From: Solimonas thermocellulolyticum | GTDB lineage: Bacteria; Pseudomonadota; Gammaproteobacteria; Nevskiales; Nevskiaceae | DNA: 64,000 bases | Assembly (NCBI RefSeq): GCF_040327995.1 | Contig: NZ_JBEPIJ010000004.1 | Coordinates: 124,001 to 188,000 of the forward strand | Reading direction: 5' to 3' | Shown: piece by piece, positions 23,346 through 32,177 of the stretch | Layout: each line of letters opens with the position of its first letter | Position numbering within the stretch: position 1 is the first letter of the stretch | The notes under the pieces: model-generated | The model's database searches: none | What the model saw: only the letters and a program-made list of their open reading frames with translations | What the model was told of the DNA's origin: nothing | Position numbers and translations under genes: made by a program

Positions 23346-26063
23346 ATGCAGCGGATGGTCTCGACGCTGGCGGCGCACCCGCTCGCCGTGGTCGCTGCGG
23401 TGCTGCTGCTGACGTTGTTGGCGGTGTTGACTCTGTTCGATGCACGCAGCCTGACCATCCGTCTGCGGATCGATCCTGCGATCGAAAGCCTGCTGCCGCC
23501 GCAGGACGGGGATCGCGCGTTGTTCGATCGTGTGCGTGCGCAGTTCGGCGAGACCGACCCGGTGCTGCTCGCGGTCGAGCTCGATCACGTCTACACCGCC
23601 GAGAACATCGAGCGTATCGACCGGCTGACGCGACGACTTGGCGAGCTCGAGGGCGTGCGCCAGGTGCTGTCGATTGCCAACGCGCAGAATCCCGTGGCCG
23701 ACGAATTCGGCATCGACCTCGGCACCTTCGCCGCCCAGGCCAGGGCCGATCCGGCATCGGTGGCGGGCTTTGCCCGTCAGATCGCGGACAATCCGATCTA
23801 CCGCGATGCGCTGGTGTCGGCCGACGGCAGGGTCGCGGCTTTCGCGCTGACGCTGTCCGACATCGACGAGACGCGCTTTCGCACCGAGGACTATCCGGGC
23901 CGCATCCGCGCGCTGGCCCAAGAGCTCACCGGCGCGCAGCGCGTCTGGGTGACCGGCAGCCCGGTGATCAAGGCGGCGACCACCGATGCGATCCTGCGCA
24001 CGCTCAAGTTCACGATTCCGGCGATCTTCGTACTCGTGGTGGCGCTGTTGCTGGTCGCGTTCCGCAGCCTGCCGACGGTGCTGTTCGCGGCGCTGACGGT
24101 CGCGATCTCGGTGCTGTGGACGCTGGCGGTCGCCGCCGCACTAGAGCTGCCGCTGAACCTGGTGACGGCGCTGGTGCCGGTGCTGGTGGCGACCCTGTGC
24201 CTGGCCTACACCGTGCACGTGCTCGCCGAGTACTTCCATCCCAAGCGTGACGAAGGCCGGCGCGAGCGCTTGGCGCGCGTGTATCGGCGCATGGGGGCGA
24301 GCCTGACCTTGTCCGGGGCGACGACCGTCGCCGGCTTTCTCGCCCTGGTCCCCGGCTCGCTGCCGGCGGTGGCGCAGTTCGCCGCGCTGTCGTCGCTGGG
24401 GGTCGGCTTCTCGGCGCTGCTGGCGCTGCTGTTCCTGCCGGCGTTGCTGAGCCTGGTCGGCCCGCGCGGCCGGCGCCGGCCGCTCGGTGAGGCCATGTTC
24501 GCGCGCAAGGCGCGCAGGATCGCGGTCTTCGATCTGAAATGGCGCAACTGGATCATCGCCATCGCCGTGCTGACGCTGCCGGTGGACCTGTATTTCGCGA
24601 GCAAGATCCGTGTCGGTACCGAATACATCGGCGGCTTCGACGCCGATGCGCGGGTGCGCGTGGACTACGAGGCGATCAACACGGCGTTCAACGGCGCCAA
24701 CCTCGTGTCCATCCTGATCGAGACGCATGTCGACGACGCGCTGACCAGTCCGGCGCTGATCCACGAGATCGAGTCGCTGCAGACATGGCTCGAAGCGCAG
24801 CCGGAAGTCGGTGCGACGGTGTCTTACGTCGATCATCTGAAATTGATCAACCGCAATCTCAACGACGGCGACCCCGCATTCCACCGCATACCGGACGACG
24901 CGACCGCGGTCAAGCAGTTGCTCGTCTTTGGTGGCAGCGACGAGATCCACCGGGTGATCGATTCGCGCTTGCGCACGGCGCTGATCGCGGTGCGCATCAA
25001 GGTCGATGGGTCGATCCAGATCGCCGATTTCGTCGCGCGTACCGAAGCGCGCTTGCGGCAGATGTCGCCCCCGCTCAACGGCCGCGTCACCGGCGGTCCG
25101 GTGCTCGCCACGCGCACGGTCAACGAGATCGCCTCCGGACAGCTCACTTCGTTGCTGGTCGCGTTCGCGATGATCTGGGCGATGCTGACGCTGATGTTCA
25201 CCTCGGTGCGGTCGGCGCTGCTGGCGATGCTGCCGAATGCGCTGCCCGTGGCACTGTACTTCGGAACGCTCGGCGCGCTCGGCATCACGCTGAACCCGAC
25301 CACCAGCCTGATCGCCTGCGTGGTGCTCGGCATCGCCGTCGACGACACCATCCATTTTCTGACGCGCTTCAATCATGATGCGCGCGCCAAGGCCAACGAG
25401 AAGGCCGCGGTCAAGAGCGCGCTGGCCGCGGTGCTGCGGCCGGTGACGTTCACCACCGTGGCGCTGGCGCTGGGTTTTCTGGTGTTCACCGGCAGCGAGC
25501 TGCGCAACCAGGTGCAGTTCGGTGCACTCGCAGCGTTCACCATCGTGCTCGCTTGGATATCCGACATCACCCTGACGCCGGCGCTGGGCTCGCGCCTTCG
25601 CATCGTGACCTTGTGGGACATCCTGCGCCTGGACCTGGGTCAGTCGCCCCAGCACACGATTCCGCTGTTCTCCGGCCTGTCGCTGCGTCAGGCGCGCTTG
25701 TTCGCGCTGATGTCCAAGCTCGAAAGGCACCCGGCAGGGGCGCGCGTGATCAGCCAGGGCGATTCGGCGCGTGACATCTACGTCGTCATCGATGGCACGC
25801 TGCAGGTGTGGGTCGAGCGCAACGGCGAGCGCAAGGCGCTGGCCGTGATGACGCGCGGCGCGGTGATGGGCGAGGCCGGCTACTTCGGCCAGCGACGCAC
25901 GGCCAATGTCGATGCGCTGACGCCGGTCCGTCTGCTGCGCTTCGATTCGCAGGACCTGGAGCGCCTGCGTCTGCGCTACCCGCGCATCGCCGCGGTGATC
26001 TACCGCAACCTCAACCGCATCCAGGCCGAGCGCCTGGCGCGCGCGACGGCGATGATCCAGTAG
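23346..26063 (+). CDS. MMPL/RND-family transporter fused to a cyclic-nucleotide-binding-type domain
   Basis: 905 residues. Residues 1-770 are an RND/MMPL exporter with two six-helix halves: a first helix at 11-30, a periplasmic loop, helices from about 225 (FTIPAIFVLVVALLLVAF) to 375, a second loop (about 410-590), helices 605-765 including VLGIAVDDTIHFLTRFNHDA. From about 785 to the end is a cNMP/Crp-like sensor domain: VISQGDSARDIYVVIDGTLQV, then GEAGYFGQRRTANV, which keeps the Gly-Glu and Arg of the phosphate-binding cassette. It pairs with the LolA-like protein upstream. Probably exports a lipid, with gating or assembly controlled by the sensor domain (inference). Confidence 0.88.
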   Translation: MQRMVSTLAAHPLAVVAAVLLLTLLAVLTLFDARSLTIRLRIDPAIESLLPPQDGDRALFDRVRAQFGETDPVLLAVELDHVYTAENIERIDRLTRRLGELEGVRQVLSIANAQNPVADEFGIDLGTFAAQARADPASVAGFARQIADNPIYRDALVSADGRVAAFALTLSDIDETRFRTEDYPGRIRALAQELTGAQRVWVTGSPVIKAATTDAILRTLKFTIPAIFVLVVALLLVAFRSLPTVLFAALTVAISVLWTLAVAAALELPLNLVTALVPVLVATLCLAYTVHVLAEYFHPKRDEGRRERLARVYRRMGASLTLSGATTVAGFLALVPGSLPAVAQFAALSSLGVGFSALLALLFLPALLSLVGPRGRRRPLGEAMFARKARRIAVFDLKWRNWIIAIAVLTLPVDLYFASKIRVGTEYIGGFDADARVRVDYEAINTAFNGANLVSILIETHVDDALTSPALIHEIESLQTWLEAQPEVGATVSYVDHLKLINRNLNDGDPAFHRIPDDATAVKQLLVFGGSDEIHRVIDSRLRTALIAVRIKVDGSIQIADFVARTEARLRQMSPPLNGRVTGGPVLATRTVNEIASGQLTSLLVAFAMIWAMLTLMFTSVRSALLAMLPNALPVALYFGTLGALGITLNPTTSLIACVVLGIAVDDTIHFLTRFNHDARAKANEKAAVKSALAAVLRPVTFTTVALALGFLVFTGSELRNQVQFGALAAFTIVLAWISDITLTPALGSRLRIVTLWDILRLDLGQSPQHTIPLFSGLSLRQARLFALMSKLERHPAGARVISQGDSARDIYVVIDGTLQVWVERNGERKALAVMTRGAVMGEAGYFGQRRTANVDALTPVRLLRFDSQDLERLRLRYPRIAAVIYRNLNRIQAERLARATAMIQ

Positions 26064-26154
26064 CGCCGATGCAGTCCTTATGCAGCGTGCGCGGCGCGCG
26101 CCGACGCGCTAGGGTTCGGCGTCGACGAGATCAACATCACCCACGAGGAGTCCC

Positions 26155-27003
26155 ATGAGCCTGAAAGGCAAGACGCTGTTCATCACCGGCGGGTCGCGCG
26201 GCATCGGTCTGGCCATTGCGGTGCGCGCGGCGCGCGACGGTGCCAACGTCGCCATTGCTGCCAAGACCGCTGAACCGCACCCGAAACTGCCTGGCACGAT
26301 CTACACGGCGGCGGAGGACATCGAAAATGCCGGCGGCAAGGCCCTGCCGATCGTTTGCGACATCCGCGACGAGGCGCAGGTGCAGGCAGCGGTCGACAAG
26401 ACGGTCGAGACCTTCGGCGGCATCGACATCCTGGTCAACAACGCCAGCGCGATCAGCCTGACCGGCACGCTGGCCACCGACATGAAGCGCTACGATCTGA
26501 TGAACGGGATCAACGCGCGCGGCACCTATCTGTGCGGGCGGCTGTGCATCCCGCATCTGAAGAAGGCATCGAATCCGCACATCCTGACTCTGTCGCCGCC
26601 GCTGGACTTGCGGCCGCGATGGTTCGCGCCGCATCTTGCCTATTCGATCGCCAAGTACGGCATGAGCCTGTGCACGCTGGGCTGGGCCGAGGAGCTCAAG
26701 CGCGACGGCATCGCCGCCAACTCGCTGTGGCCGCGTACCACGATCGCGACCGCGGCGATCAAGATGGTCGGCGGCGATGCGGTGATGAGAATGTCGCGCA
26801 CGCCCGAGATCATGGCCGACGCCGCGTACGTGATTCTGAGCAAGCCGGCGCGCGAGTTCAGCGGCCGTTACTGCATCGACGAGCTGGTGTTGCGCGCCGA
26901 GGGACAGACCGACTTCTCGCGCTACGCCGCGGTGCCGGGCACGCCGGACAGCGCGCTGGCACCGGACCTGTTCCTGCCGGACGACCTGTCGACATTGGCC
27001 TGA
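26155..27003 (+). CDS. Short-chain dehydrogenase (HSDL2-like)
   Basis: 282 residues. SDR features: TGGSRGIGLA cofactor loop, CDIRDEAQV, NNASAIS, and the catalytic YSIAKYG; the Ser lies in the TLSPPLDL segment. KTAEPHPKLPGTIYTAAEDIENAGGKALPI is typical of hydroxysteroid dehydrogenase-like 2 proteins, thought to act on fatty acyl or steroid derivatives. GAGGAG-type ribosome-binding site upstream of 26155. The stop overlaps the greB start (TGATG). Confidence 0.9.
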   Translation: MSLKGKTLFITGGSRGIGLAIAVRAARDGANVAIAAKTAEPHPKLPGTIYTAAEDIENAGGKALPIVCDIRDEAQVQAAVDKTVETFGGIDILVNNASAISLTGTLATDMKRYDLMNGINARGTYLCGRLCIPHLKKASNPHILTLSPPLDLRPRWFAPHLAYSIAKYGMSLCTLGWAEELKRDGIAANSLWPRTTIATAAIKMVGGDAVMRMSRTPEIMADAAYVILSKPAREFSGRYCIDELVLRAEGQTDFSRYAAVPGTPDSALAPDLFLPDDLSTLA

Positions 27004-27503
27004 TGGCGCGCTGGCGTCCGCCTACGGCGAAGTCCTCGCCGCACATCACCGCCGAGGGCCATGCCCGGCTCAAGGCCGAGTTCGACCAACTCTGGCGCGT
27101 GCGCCGGCCCGAGGTCGTGCGCGCGCTCGCGGCGGCCGCGGCCGAGGGCGACCGCAGCGAGAACGCGGAGTATCAGTACCGCAAGAAGGAGCTGCGCGAG
27201 ATCGACGCGCGGCTGAAGTATCTGACCACGCGGCTGCAGGAAGTGACTGTCATCGACGTGCGCCCGCGCGACGACGGCAAGGTCTATTTCGGCGCCTGGG
27301 TGGAGATCGTCGACGACGAGGGCAACGAGCGCTGCTATCGCATCGTCGGCGCCGACGAGGCCGATGCGCACGCCGGCTTGATCAGCGTCGACTCGCCGGT
27401 CGCGCGCGCCTTGCTCGGACGCAGTGAGGGCGACGTGGTCGAAGTCGTGCTGCCGGCCGGCCGCCAGCAACTGGAGATCCTGGCGGTGCGCTATCGACCA
27501 TAG
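27003..27503 (+). CDS. greB: Transcription elongation factor GreB
   Basis: 166 residues. Gre factors insert a coiled coil into the RNA polymerase secondary channel and trigger cleavage of backtracked transcripts. Visible: N-terminal coiled coil with EGDRSENAEYQYRKKELREIDARL, where the acidic Asp/Glu pair at the tip coordinates the Mg, and a C-terminal FKBP-like domain ending GDVVEVVLPAGRQQLEILAVRY. The RLKYLTTRL spacing fits GreB rather than GreA. Start overlaps the SDR stop. Confidence 0.93.
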   Translation: MARWRPPTAKSSPHITAEGHARLKAEFDQLWRVRRPEVVRALAAAAAEGDRSENAEYQYRKKELREIDARLKYLTTRLQEVTVIDVRPRDDGKVYFGAWVEIVDDEGNERCYRIVGADEADAHAGLISVDSPVARALLGRSEGDVVEVVLPAGRQQLEILAVRYRP

Positions 27504-27518
27504 CGCACCGCGGCAGGT

Positions 27519-29102
27519 TCACGCCGCTTTGCGTGCGCTCGCCGGCGCGGACGTGCGGATCAGGTGGTCGAAGGCCGACAGCGCCGCCTTAGAGCCTTCG
27601 CCCATCGCGATCACGATCTGCTTGTACGGCACGGTGGTGACGTCGCCGGCGGCGAACACGCCGGGCACCGAGGTGCGGCCGTGCGCATCGACTTCGACCT
27701 CACCACGCGCCGACAGCGCGACCGTACCCTTGAGCCACTCGCTGTTCGGCAGCAGACCGATCTGCACGAAGACGCCTTCGAGTGCGATCGTGTGCCGCTC
27801 GCCCGTGCCACGGTCTTTGTAGACCAGCCCGGTGACCTTTTGCCCGTCGCCGGTGACTTCCATGGTTTGCGCCGAGACGATGACGTCCACGTTCGGCAGG
27901 CTGCGCAGCTTGCGTTGCAGGATCTCGTCGGCACGCAGTTTCGCCTCGAACTCGATCAAGGTGACGTGGGCGACGATGCCGGCGAGGTCGATCGCCGCTT
28001 CGACGCCGGAATTGCCGCCGCCGATCACGGCCACGCGCTTGCCCTTGAACAGCGGGCCGTCGCAGTGCGGGCAATAGGCAACACCCTTGTTGCGGTACTC
28101 GCTCTCGCCGGGCACGTTCATCTGCCGCCAGCGCGCGCCGGTGGCGACGACCACGGTCTTGGACTTGAGCGAGGCGCCGCTTGCGAGTTGCACCTCGATC
28201 AGACCATCGTCGCCCGCCGGCACCAGCTTCTCGGCGCGCTGCAGATTCATGATGTCGACCTCGTACTGCCGGACGTGCGCCTCCAGCGCAGCCGCCATCT
28301 TCGGGCCTTCGGTGTGGCTGACCGAGATGAAGTTCTCGATGCCCAGAGTGTCGAGCACCTGGCCGCCGAAGCGCTCGGCGGCGATGCCGGTGCGGATGCC
28401 CTTGCGCGCGGCGTAGATCGCCGCCGCGGCACCGGCGGGGCCGCCGCCGACGATGAGCACGTCGAACGGTGCCTTGCCCTTGATCTTCTCGGCCTCGCGC
28501 GCGCTCGCCCCTGTGTCGATCTTGGCGAGGATCTCCTCGACGCCCATGCGCCCGGACGCGAAGACCTCGCCGTTGAGGAACACCTTGGGCACCGACATCA
28601 CCTGGCGGCGCTCGACCTCGTCCTGGAACAGCGCGCCGTCGATCGCCACGTGTTGGATGCGCGGGTTGAGCACGGCCATCAGATTGAGGGCCTGTACCAC
28701 GTCGGGACAGTTCTGGCAGGACAAGGAGAAATAGGTTTCGAAGCGGTAGTCACCGTCCAGGCCCTGGATCTGCTCGATCACCTCCGGCGCGAGTTTGGGG
28801 GGATGGCCGCCGACGTGCAGCAGCGCCAGCACCAAGGACGAGAACTCGTGGCCCAGCGGGATGCCGGCGAAACGCAGGTGGATGTCCTGGCCTGGCGTGC
28901 CCAGCGAAAATGACGGCGTGCGTTCGCCGGCGTTGCGAGTCTCCACCACGTGGATCTGATCCGACAGCAGCGTGAGATCCTGCAGCAGGCTGCGCATTTC
29001 CTGCGAAGCCTCGCCGTCGTCGAGATTGGCCCTGATCTCGATCGGGCGCGTGATGCGGGCGAGATAGGCCTTCAACTGCTCCTTGAGATCGGCGTCCAAC
29101 AT
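27519..29102 (-). CDS. ahpF: Alkyl hydroperoxide reductase subunit F
   Basis: 527 residues. Transfers electrons from NAD(P)H through FAD and two disulfides to AhpC. N-terminal thioredoxin-like domain with Cys129/Cys132 (SCQNCPDV); FAD site VGGGPAGAAAAIYAARKG; NAD site IGGGNSGVEAAIDLAG; C-terminal redox pair in CPHCDGPLF. Start chosen at 29102 (MLDADLKEQL) because GGAG lies 9 nt upstream and E. coli AhpF begins the same way; an ATG five codons earlier would place that GGAG inside the gene. It lies 138 bp downstream of ahpC, with a hairpin-rich repeat between. Confidence 0.95.
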   Translation of the reverse strand: MLDADLKEQLKAYLARITRPIEIRANLDDGEASQEMRSLLQDLTLLSDQIHVVETRNAGERTPSFSLGTPGQDIHLRFAGIPLGHEFSSLVLALLHVGGHPPKLAPEVIEQIQGLDGDYRFETYFSLSCQNCPDVVQALNLMAVLNPRIQHVAIDGALFQDEVERRQVMSVPKVFLNGEVFASGRMGVEEILAKIDTGASAREAEKIKGKAPFDVLIVGGGPAGAAAAIYAARKGIRTGIAAERFGGQVLDTLGIENFISVSHTEGPKMAAALEAHVRQYEVDIMNLQRAEKLVPAGDDGLIEVQLASGASLKSKTVVVATGARWRQMNVPGESEYRNKGVAYCPHCDGPLFKGKRVAVIGGGNSGVEAAIDLAGIVAHVTLIEFEAKLRADEILQRKLRSLPNVDVIVSAQTMEVTGDGQKVTGLVYKDRGTGERHTIALEGVFVQIGLLPNSEWLKGTVALSARGEVEVDAHGRTSVPGVFAAGDVTTVPYKQIVIAMGEGSKAALSAFDHLIRTSAPASARKAA

Positions 29103-29140
29103 GATTCGATGCTCCAATGACGAACGACGGACACGAAAAT

Positions 29141-29232
29141 CCCGTCATGCCCGCAGCCGCGGGCCGTAGGGCAGGGCAGACCGCCCTACGTCCCGTCGCG
29201 GCGGCAGCGCGCGCCACGACGGGAATGACGGG
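29141..29232. repeat. Palindromic intergenic element between ahpC and ahpF
   Basis: A 92-bp element bounded by 13-bp inverted repeats (CCCGTCATGCCCG and CGGGAATGACGGG, 12 of 13 paired) with an inner 8-bp stem (CGTAGGGC at 29165-29172, GCCCTACG at 29183-29190). It has the look of a REP- or MITE-like element and could lower or stabilise ahpF expression relative to ahpC. No second copy was seen in the window. Confidence 0.5.
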
Positions 29233-29240
29233 AGACGGCC

Positions 29241-29804
29241 TTAGATCTTGCCGACGAGATCCAGCGACGGCGCGATGGTCTTGGCGCCTTCCTTCCACTT
29301 GGCCGGGCAGACCTGGCCCGGGTTGGCGGCGGTGTACTGCGCAGCCTTGAGCTTGCGCAGCGTCTCCGATACGTCGCGCGCGATCTCGTTGGAGTGCACC
29401 TCCATGGTCTTGATCACACCCTCGGGATTGATGACGAATGTGCCACGCAGCGCCAGACCTTCCTCCTCGATGTGCACGCCGAAGGCACGCGTGAGCTGGT
29501 GGGTCGGATCGCCGACCAGCGGGAACTTGGCCTTGCCAACCGACGGCGAGGTTTCGTGCCACACCTTGTGCGAGAAGTGGGTGTCGGTGGTGATGACATA
29601 GACCTCGGCGCCGGCCTTCTGGAACTCCTCGTAGTGGGCGGCGGCATCTTCGACTTCGGTCGGGCAATTGAAGGTGAAGGCGGCCGGCATGAAGATCAGG
29701 ACCGACCACTTGCCCTTCAACGTCTCGTTGGTCACCTCGACGAACTTGCCGTTGTGGAACGCCTGGGCCTTGAACGGCGGAACGGTCGTGTTGATCAGCG
29801 ACAT
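29241..29804 (-). CDS. ahpC: Alkyl hydroperoxide reductase subunit C (typical 2-Cys peroxiredoxin)
   Basis: 187 residues. Reduces H2O2, organic peroxides and peroxynitrite. Peroxidatic Cys47 lies in FTFNCPTEVED and resolving Cys166 in PGQVCPAKW; the Arg and Thr of the active site are also in place. Length equals the E. coli protein. An OxyR-like site sits 70-105 bp upstream. A GAGGAC ribosome-binding site precedes the ATG at 29804. Confidence 0.96.
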   Translation of the reverse strand: MSLINTTVPPFKAQAFHNGKFVEVTNETLKGKWSVLIFMPAAFTFNCPTEVEDAAAHYEEFQKAGAEVYVITTDTHFSHKVWHETSPSVGKAKFPLVGDPTHQLTRAFGVHIEEEGLALRGTFVINPEGVIKTMEVHSNEIARDVSETLRKLKAAQYTAANPGQVCPAKWKEGAKTIAPSLDLVGKI

Positions 29805-29872
29805 GCGTGTGTCCTCTTGAGTTGGGGTGGTGAATGGGCGACAAGCTTATGCAAGTCGGGGCCATTAATGAA

Positions 29873-29909
29873 ATGGATTGTTCAAATCGCGGCCATAGCG
29901 AATGCATAT
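29873..29909 (-). promoter_or_regulatory. Putative OxyR-binding site upstream of ahpC
   Basis: Two 15-bp half-sites separated by 7 bp, the spacing of OxyR tetramer sites: ATGGATTGTTCAAAT and ATAGCGAATGCATAT. They keep parts of the ATAG...CTAT consensus (ATAG and TAT in one, AT...A.C.AT on the complement in the other). It lies 69 bp upstream of the ahpC start. No oxyR gene is in the window. Nothing else is recognised in 29805-30033. Confidence 0.4.
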
Positions 29910-30033
29910 GCCGCGATGCGCATCGGCGGTCGAGCCTAGCGCACCCCGCTCGCCTTGGGGCGGAGCGCGCCGATTCAAGCCCCGCATCCGCGATTGACGC
30001 GCCGACGGGCCGCACCTAGCATCGCGGCGCTCC

Positions 30034-31002
30034 ATGAAACTCCCCGACATCCTCGAACCGGTCGCCGGCGAGCTCAAGCGCGTCGACGCGACCATCCGCG
30101 AGCGCCTGCGCTCCGAAGTCTCGCTGATCAACGACATCGGCGCCCACATCGTCTCGGCCGGTGGCAAGCGCCTGCGCCCGGCCCTGGTGCTGCTCAGTGC
30201 CCGCGCGCTCGGTTGCGCGACCGACGAGCCGGTGCTGCACGCGGCGACGATCGAGTTCATCCACACCGCCACGCTGCTGCACGACGACGTCGTCGACGAA
30301 TCCGCGCTGCGCCGCGGCATGAAGACTGCGAACGCGGTCTGGGGCAATGCCGGTGCCGTGCTCGCCGGAGACTTCGTCTATTCGCGCAGCTTCCAGATGA
30401 TGGTCGACAGCGGCCGCATGGAGGTGATGCGCGTGATGGCCGACACCACCAACGCGATCGCCGAGGGCGAGGTGCTGCAGTTGCTCAACTGCGGCGACCC
30501 GGATGTCGACGAGGCGCGCTACCTGCGCGTGATCGAACTCAAGACCGCGCGCCTGTTCGAGGGTGGCTGCCGGCTCGGTGCGATCGCGGCCGAAGCGTCG
30601 GCGTCGCAGCAGCACGCCATCGCACGCTACGGGCATCACCTCGGCATCGCCTTCCAGCTCATCGACGACCTACTGGACTACACCGCCGATCCCGCAGTCA
30701 GCGGCAAGAACCTGGGCACCGATCTTGCCGAAGGCAAGCCCACGCTGCCCTTGATCCATGCGATGAAGGTCGGCCAGCCCGAGCAGGCCGAGCGGATCCG
30801 TCAGGCGATTCGCGACGGCCGCATCGATCGTCTCGACGAGGTGCTGGAAGCGGTTGAATCCACCGGTGCGATTCCTTACACTCGCGCCCTCGCTGAACGG
30901 CATAGCCGCGATGCGGTGCAGGCGTTGAGCGACATTCCCGACTCGCGATACAAAAGCGCTCTGCTGGAACTGACGCGCTTCAACCTGATGCGCGGGGTTT
31001 GA
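30034..31002 (+). CDS. ispB: Octaprenyl (polyprenyl) diphosphate synthase
   Basis: 322 residues. Trans-prenyltransferase that makes the side chain of ubiquinone from IPP and an allylic diphosphate. Both aspartate-rich motifs are present: LLHDDVVDE (first, about 85) and LIDDLLDYTAD (second, about 211). GGKRLRPALVLLSARA at about 45 is the IPP-binding region. Chain length cannot be read with certainty. Followed 15 bp later by a tRNA gene; ispB upstream of rplU-rpmA is a classical gammaproteobacterial order, though usually divergent from rplU. Confidence 0.94.
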   Translation: MKLPDILEPVAGELKRVDATIRERLRSEVSLINDIGAHIVSAGGKRLRPALVLLSARALGCATDEPVLHAATIEFIHTATLLHDDVVDESALRRGMKTANAVWGNAGAVLAGDFVYSRSFQMMVDSGRMEVMRVMADTTNAIAEGEVLQLLNCGDPDVDEARYLRVIELKTARLFEGGCRLGAIAAEASASQQHAIARYGHHLGIAFQLIDDLLDYTADPAVSGKNLGTDLAEGKPTLPLIHAMKVGQPEQAERIRQAIRDGRIDRLDEVLEAVESTGAIPYTRALAERHSRDAVQALSDIPDSRYKSALLELTRFNLMRGV

Positions 31003-31014
31003 TCAAAGCATCGA

Positions 31015-31078
<64 letters not shown>

Positions 31079-31094
<16 letters not shown>

Positions 31095-31366
31095 ATTCCC
31101 CAGCGCGTGCAGCCATCCGTGGCGAGACTTTGCGCCGTTTCTCGTGCACCTGCCCGCACGTCCCTGTGCGGGCGTTCGTCGGCGTGAACGTCCGCTGGAC
31201 GTTCACGACAGCCCCGACTCACCCTGTCGCCCCGACCAATTCCCCAGCGCGTGCAGCCATCCGTGGCGAGACTTTGCGCCGTTTCTCGTGCACCTGCCCG
31301 CACGTCCCTGTGCGGGCGTTCGTCGGCGTGAACGTCCGCTGGACGTTCACGACAGCCCCGACTCAC
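31079..31366 (+). repeat. Two tandem 144-bp repeats, each starting with the tRNA-Pro 3' end
   Basis: Copies at 31079-31222 and 31223-31366 appear identical base for base. Each begins with the last 16 nt of tRNA-Pro including CCA, then ~128 bp with two strong hairpins: CCCGCAC/GTGCGGG, and an 11-bp perfect stem CGTGAACGTCC/GGACGTTCACG with a GCT loop. No third copy follows. The unit is a multiple of three, so frames through it stay open, but I see no real gene. The arrangement is like the rtT repeats after E. coli tyrT. Confidence 0.92.
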
Positions 31367-31395
31367 GCGCTGGCCGCCGCTCGGAACGGTTCGTG

Positions 31396-31424
31396 TTGAC
31401 GGAGGTGGGGCGCGGGCCTATAAT
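31396..31424 (+). promoter_or_regulatory. Strong sigma-70 promoter of rplU-rpmA
   Basis: TTGACG (31396-31401), a 17-bp spacer and a perfect TATAAT (31419-31424). Transcription would start near 31431, leaving a leader of about 66 nt before rplU, enough for translational feedback though no known structure is recognised. Confidence 0.85.
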
Positions 31425-31496
31425 CGCTCTCTTGTTTCGGGCCGGGCGCCGCTGGTGTCGCGGCTTACAACTAAAACGAGATTTGGAGTCAACACG

Positions 31497-31811
31497 ATGT
31501 ACGCCGTGATCAAAACGGGTGGCAAGCAGTACCGCGTCGTTGCGGGCGACACGCTGAGAATCGAACGCCTCACGGCGGACGTCGGCAGCACCGTGTCTTT
31601 CGACGAGGTGTTGATGATCGGTGCCGGCGACGCGATCAAGGTCGGTAGCCCGAAGGTCGAGGGCGGTGTCGTGACCGCCGAGGTGCTCTCGCATGGCCGC
31701 GGCCAGAAGATCCGCATCGTCAAGCACCGTCGCCGCAAGCACTATCACAAGGAACAAGGTCATCGCCAGAACTTCACCGAGGTGAAGATCACGGCGATCC
31801 ATGGCGCCTGA
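31497..31811 (+). CDS. rplU: 50S ribosomal protein L21
   Basis: 104 residues, the usual length. MYAVIKTGGKQYRVVAGDTLRIERL is the L21 N-terminus, and the basic GQKIRIVKHRRRKHYHKEQGHRQ loop binds 23S rRNA. GGAG lies upstream of the ATG at 31497; a longer in-frame start at 31455 lies in the leader and is rejected. First gene of the rplU-rpmA unit. Confidence 0.97.
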   Translation: MYAVIKTGGKQYRVVAGDTLRIERLTADVGSTVSFDEVLMIGAGDAIKVGSPKVEGGVVTAEVLSHGRGQKIRIVKHRRRKHYHKEQGHRQNFTEVKITAIHGA

Positions 31812-31848
31812 TCGCCGGCCTTTTTAAGGAAATTCTGGAGCTCGTCAA

Positions 31849-32106
31849 ATGGCACACAAAAAAGCAGCGGGCAGCACCCGCAACGGCCGCGACTCGGAGT
31901 CCAAGCGTCTGGGCGTGAAGAAGTTCGGCGGCGAGGCGGTGGTCGCCGGCAACATCATCGTCCGTCAACGCGGTACGCAATATCACGCCGGCGTCAATAC
32001 GGGCCTGGGCCGTGACCACACGATCTTCGCGATCGCCGACGGCAAGGTCGAGTTCCGCCGTCGCGGACCGAAGAACAAGCTGTTCGTGGACGTGGTTCCG
32101 GCCTGA
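31849..32106 (+). CDS. rpmA: 50S ribosomal protein L27
   Basis: 85 residues. MAHKKAAGSTRNGRDSESKRLGVKKFGGE is the L27 N-terminus, whose tail reaches the peptidyl-transferase centre. The rest (GNIIVRQRGT, GLGRDHTIFAIADGKVEF) is fully conserved. Lies 37 bp after rplU and 20 bp before a strong terminator. Confidence 0.97.
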   Translation: MAHKKAAGSTRNGRDSESKRLGVKKFGGEAVVAGNIIVRQRGTQYHAGVNTGLGRDHTIFAIADGKVEFRRRGPKNKLFVDVVPA

Positions 32107-32125
32107 TCAACCGACATGCATCGAG

Positions 32126-32152
32126 AAAGCCCCGGAATCCCGGGGCTTTTTT
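32126..32152 (+). terminator. Rho-independent terminator after rpmA
   Basis: Stem AAAGCCCCGG / CCGGGGCTTT with an AATC loop, followed by more T. It separates the ribosomal unit from obgE, whose start lies 26 bp on. Confidence 0.9.
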
Positions 32153-32177
32153 GTGTGCAGGGCGCAGGGATCTCACG

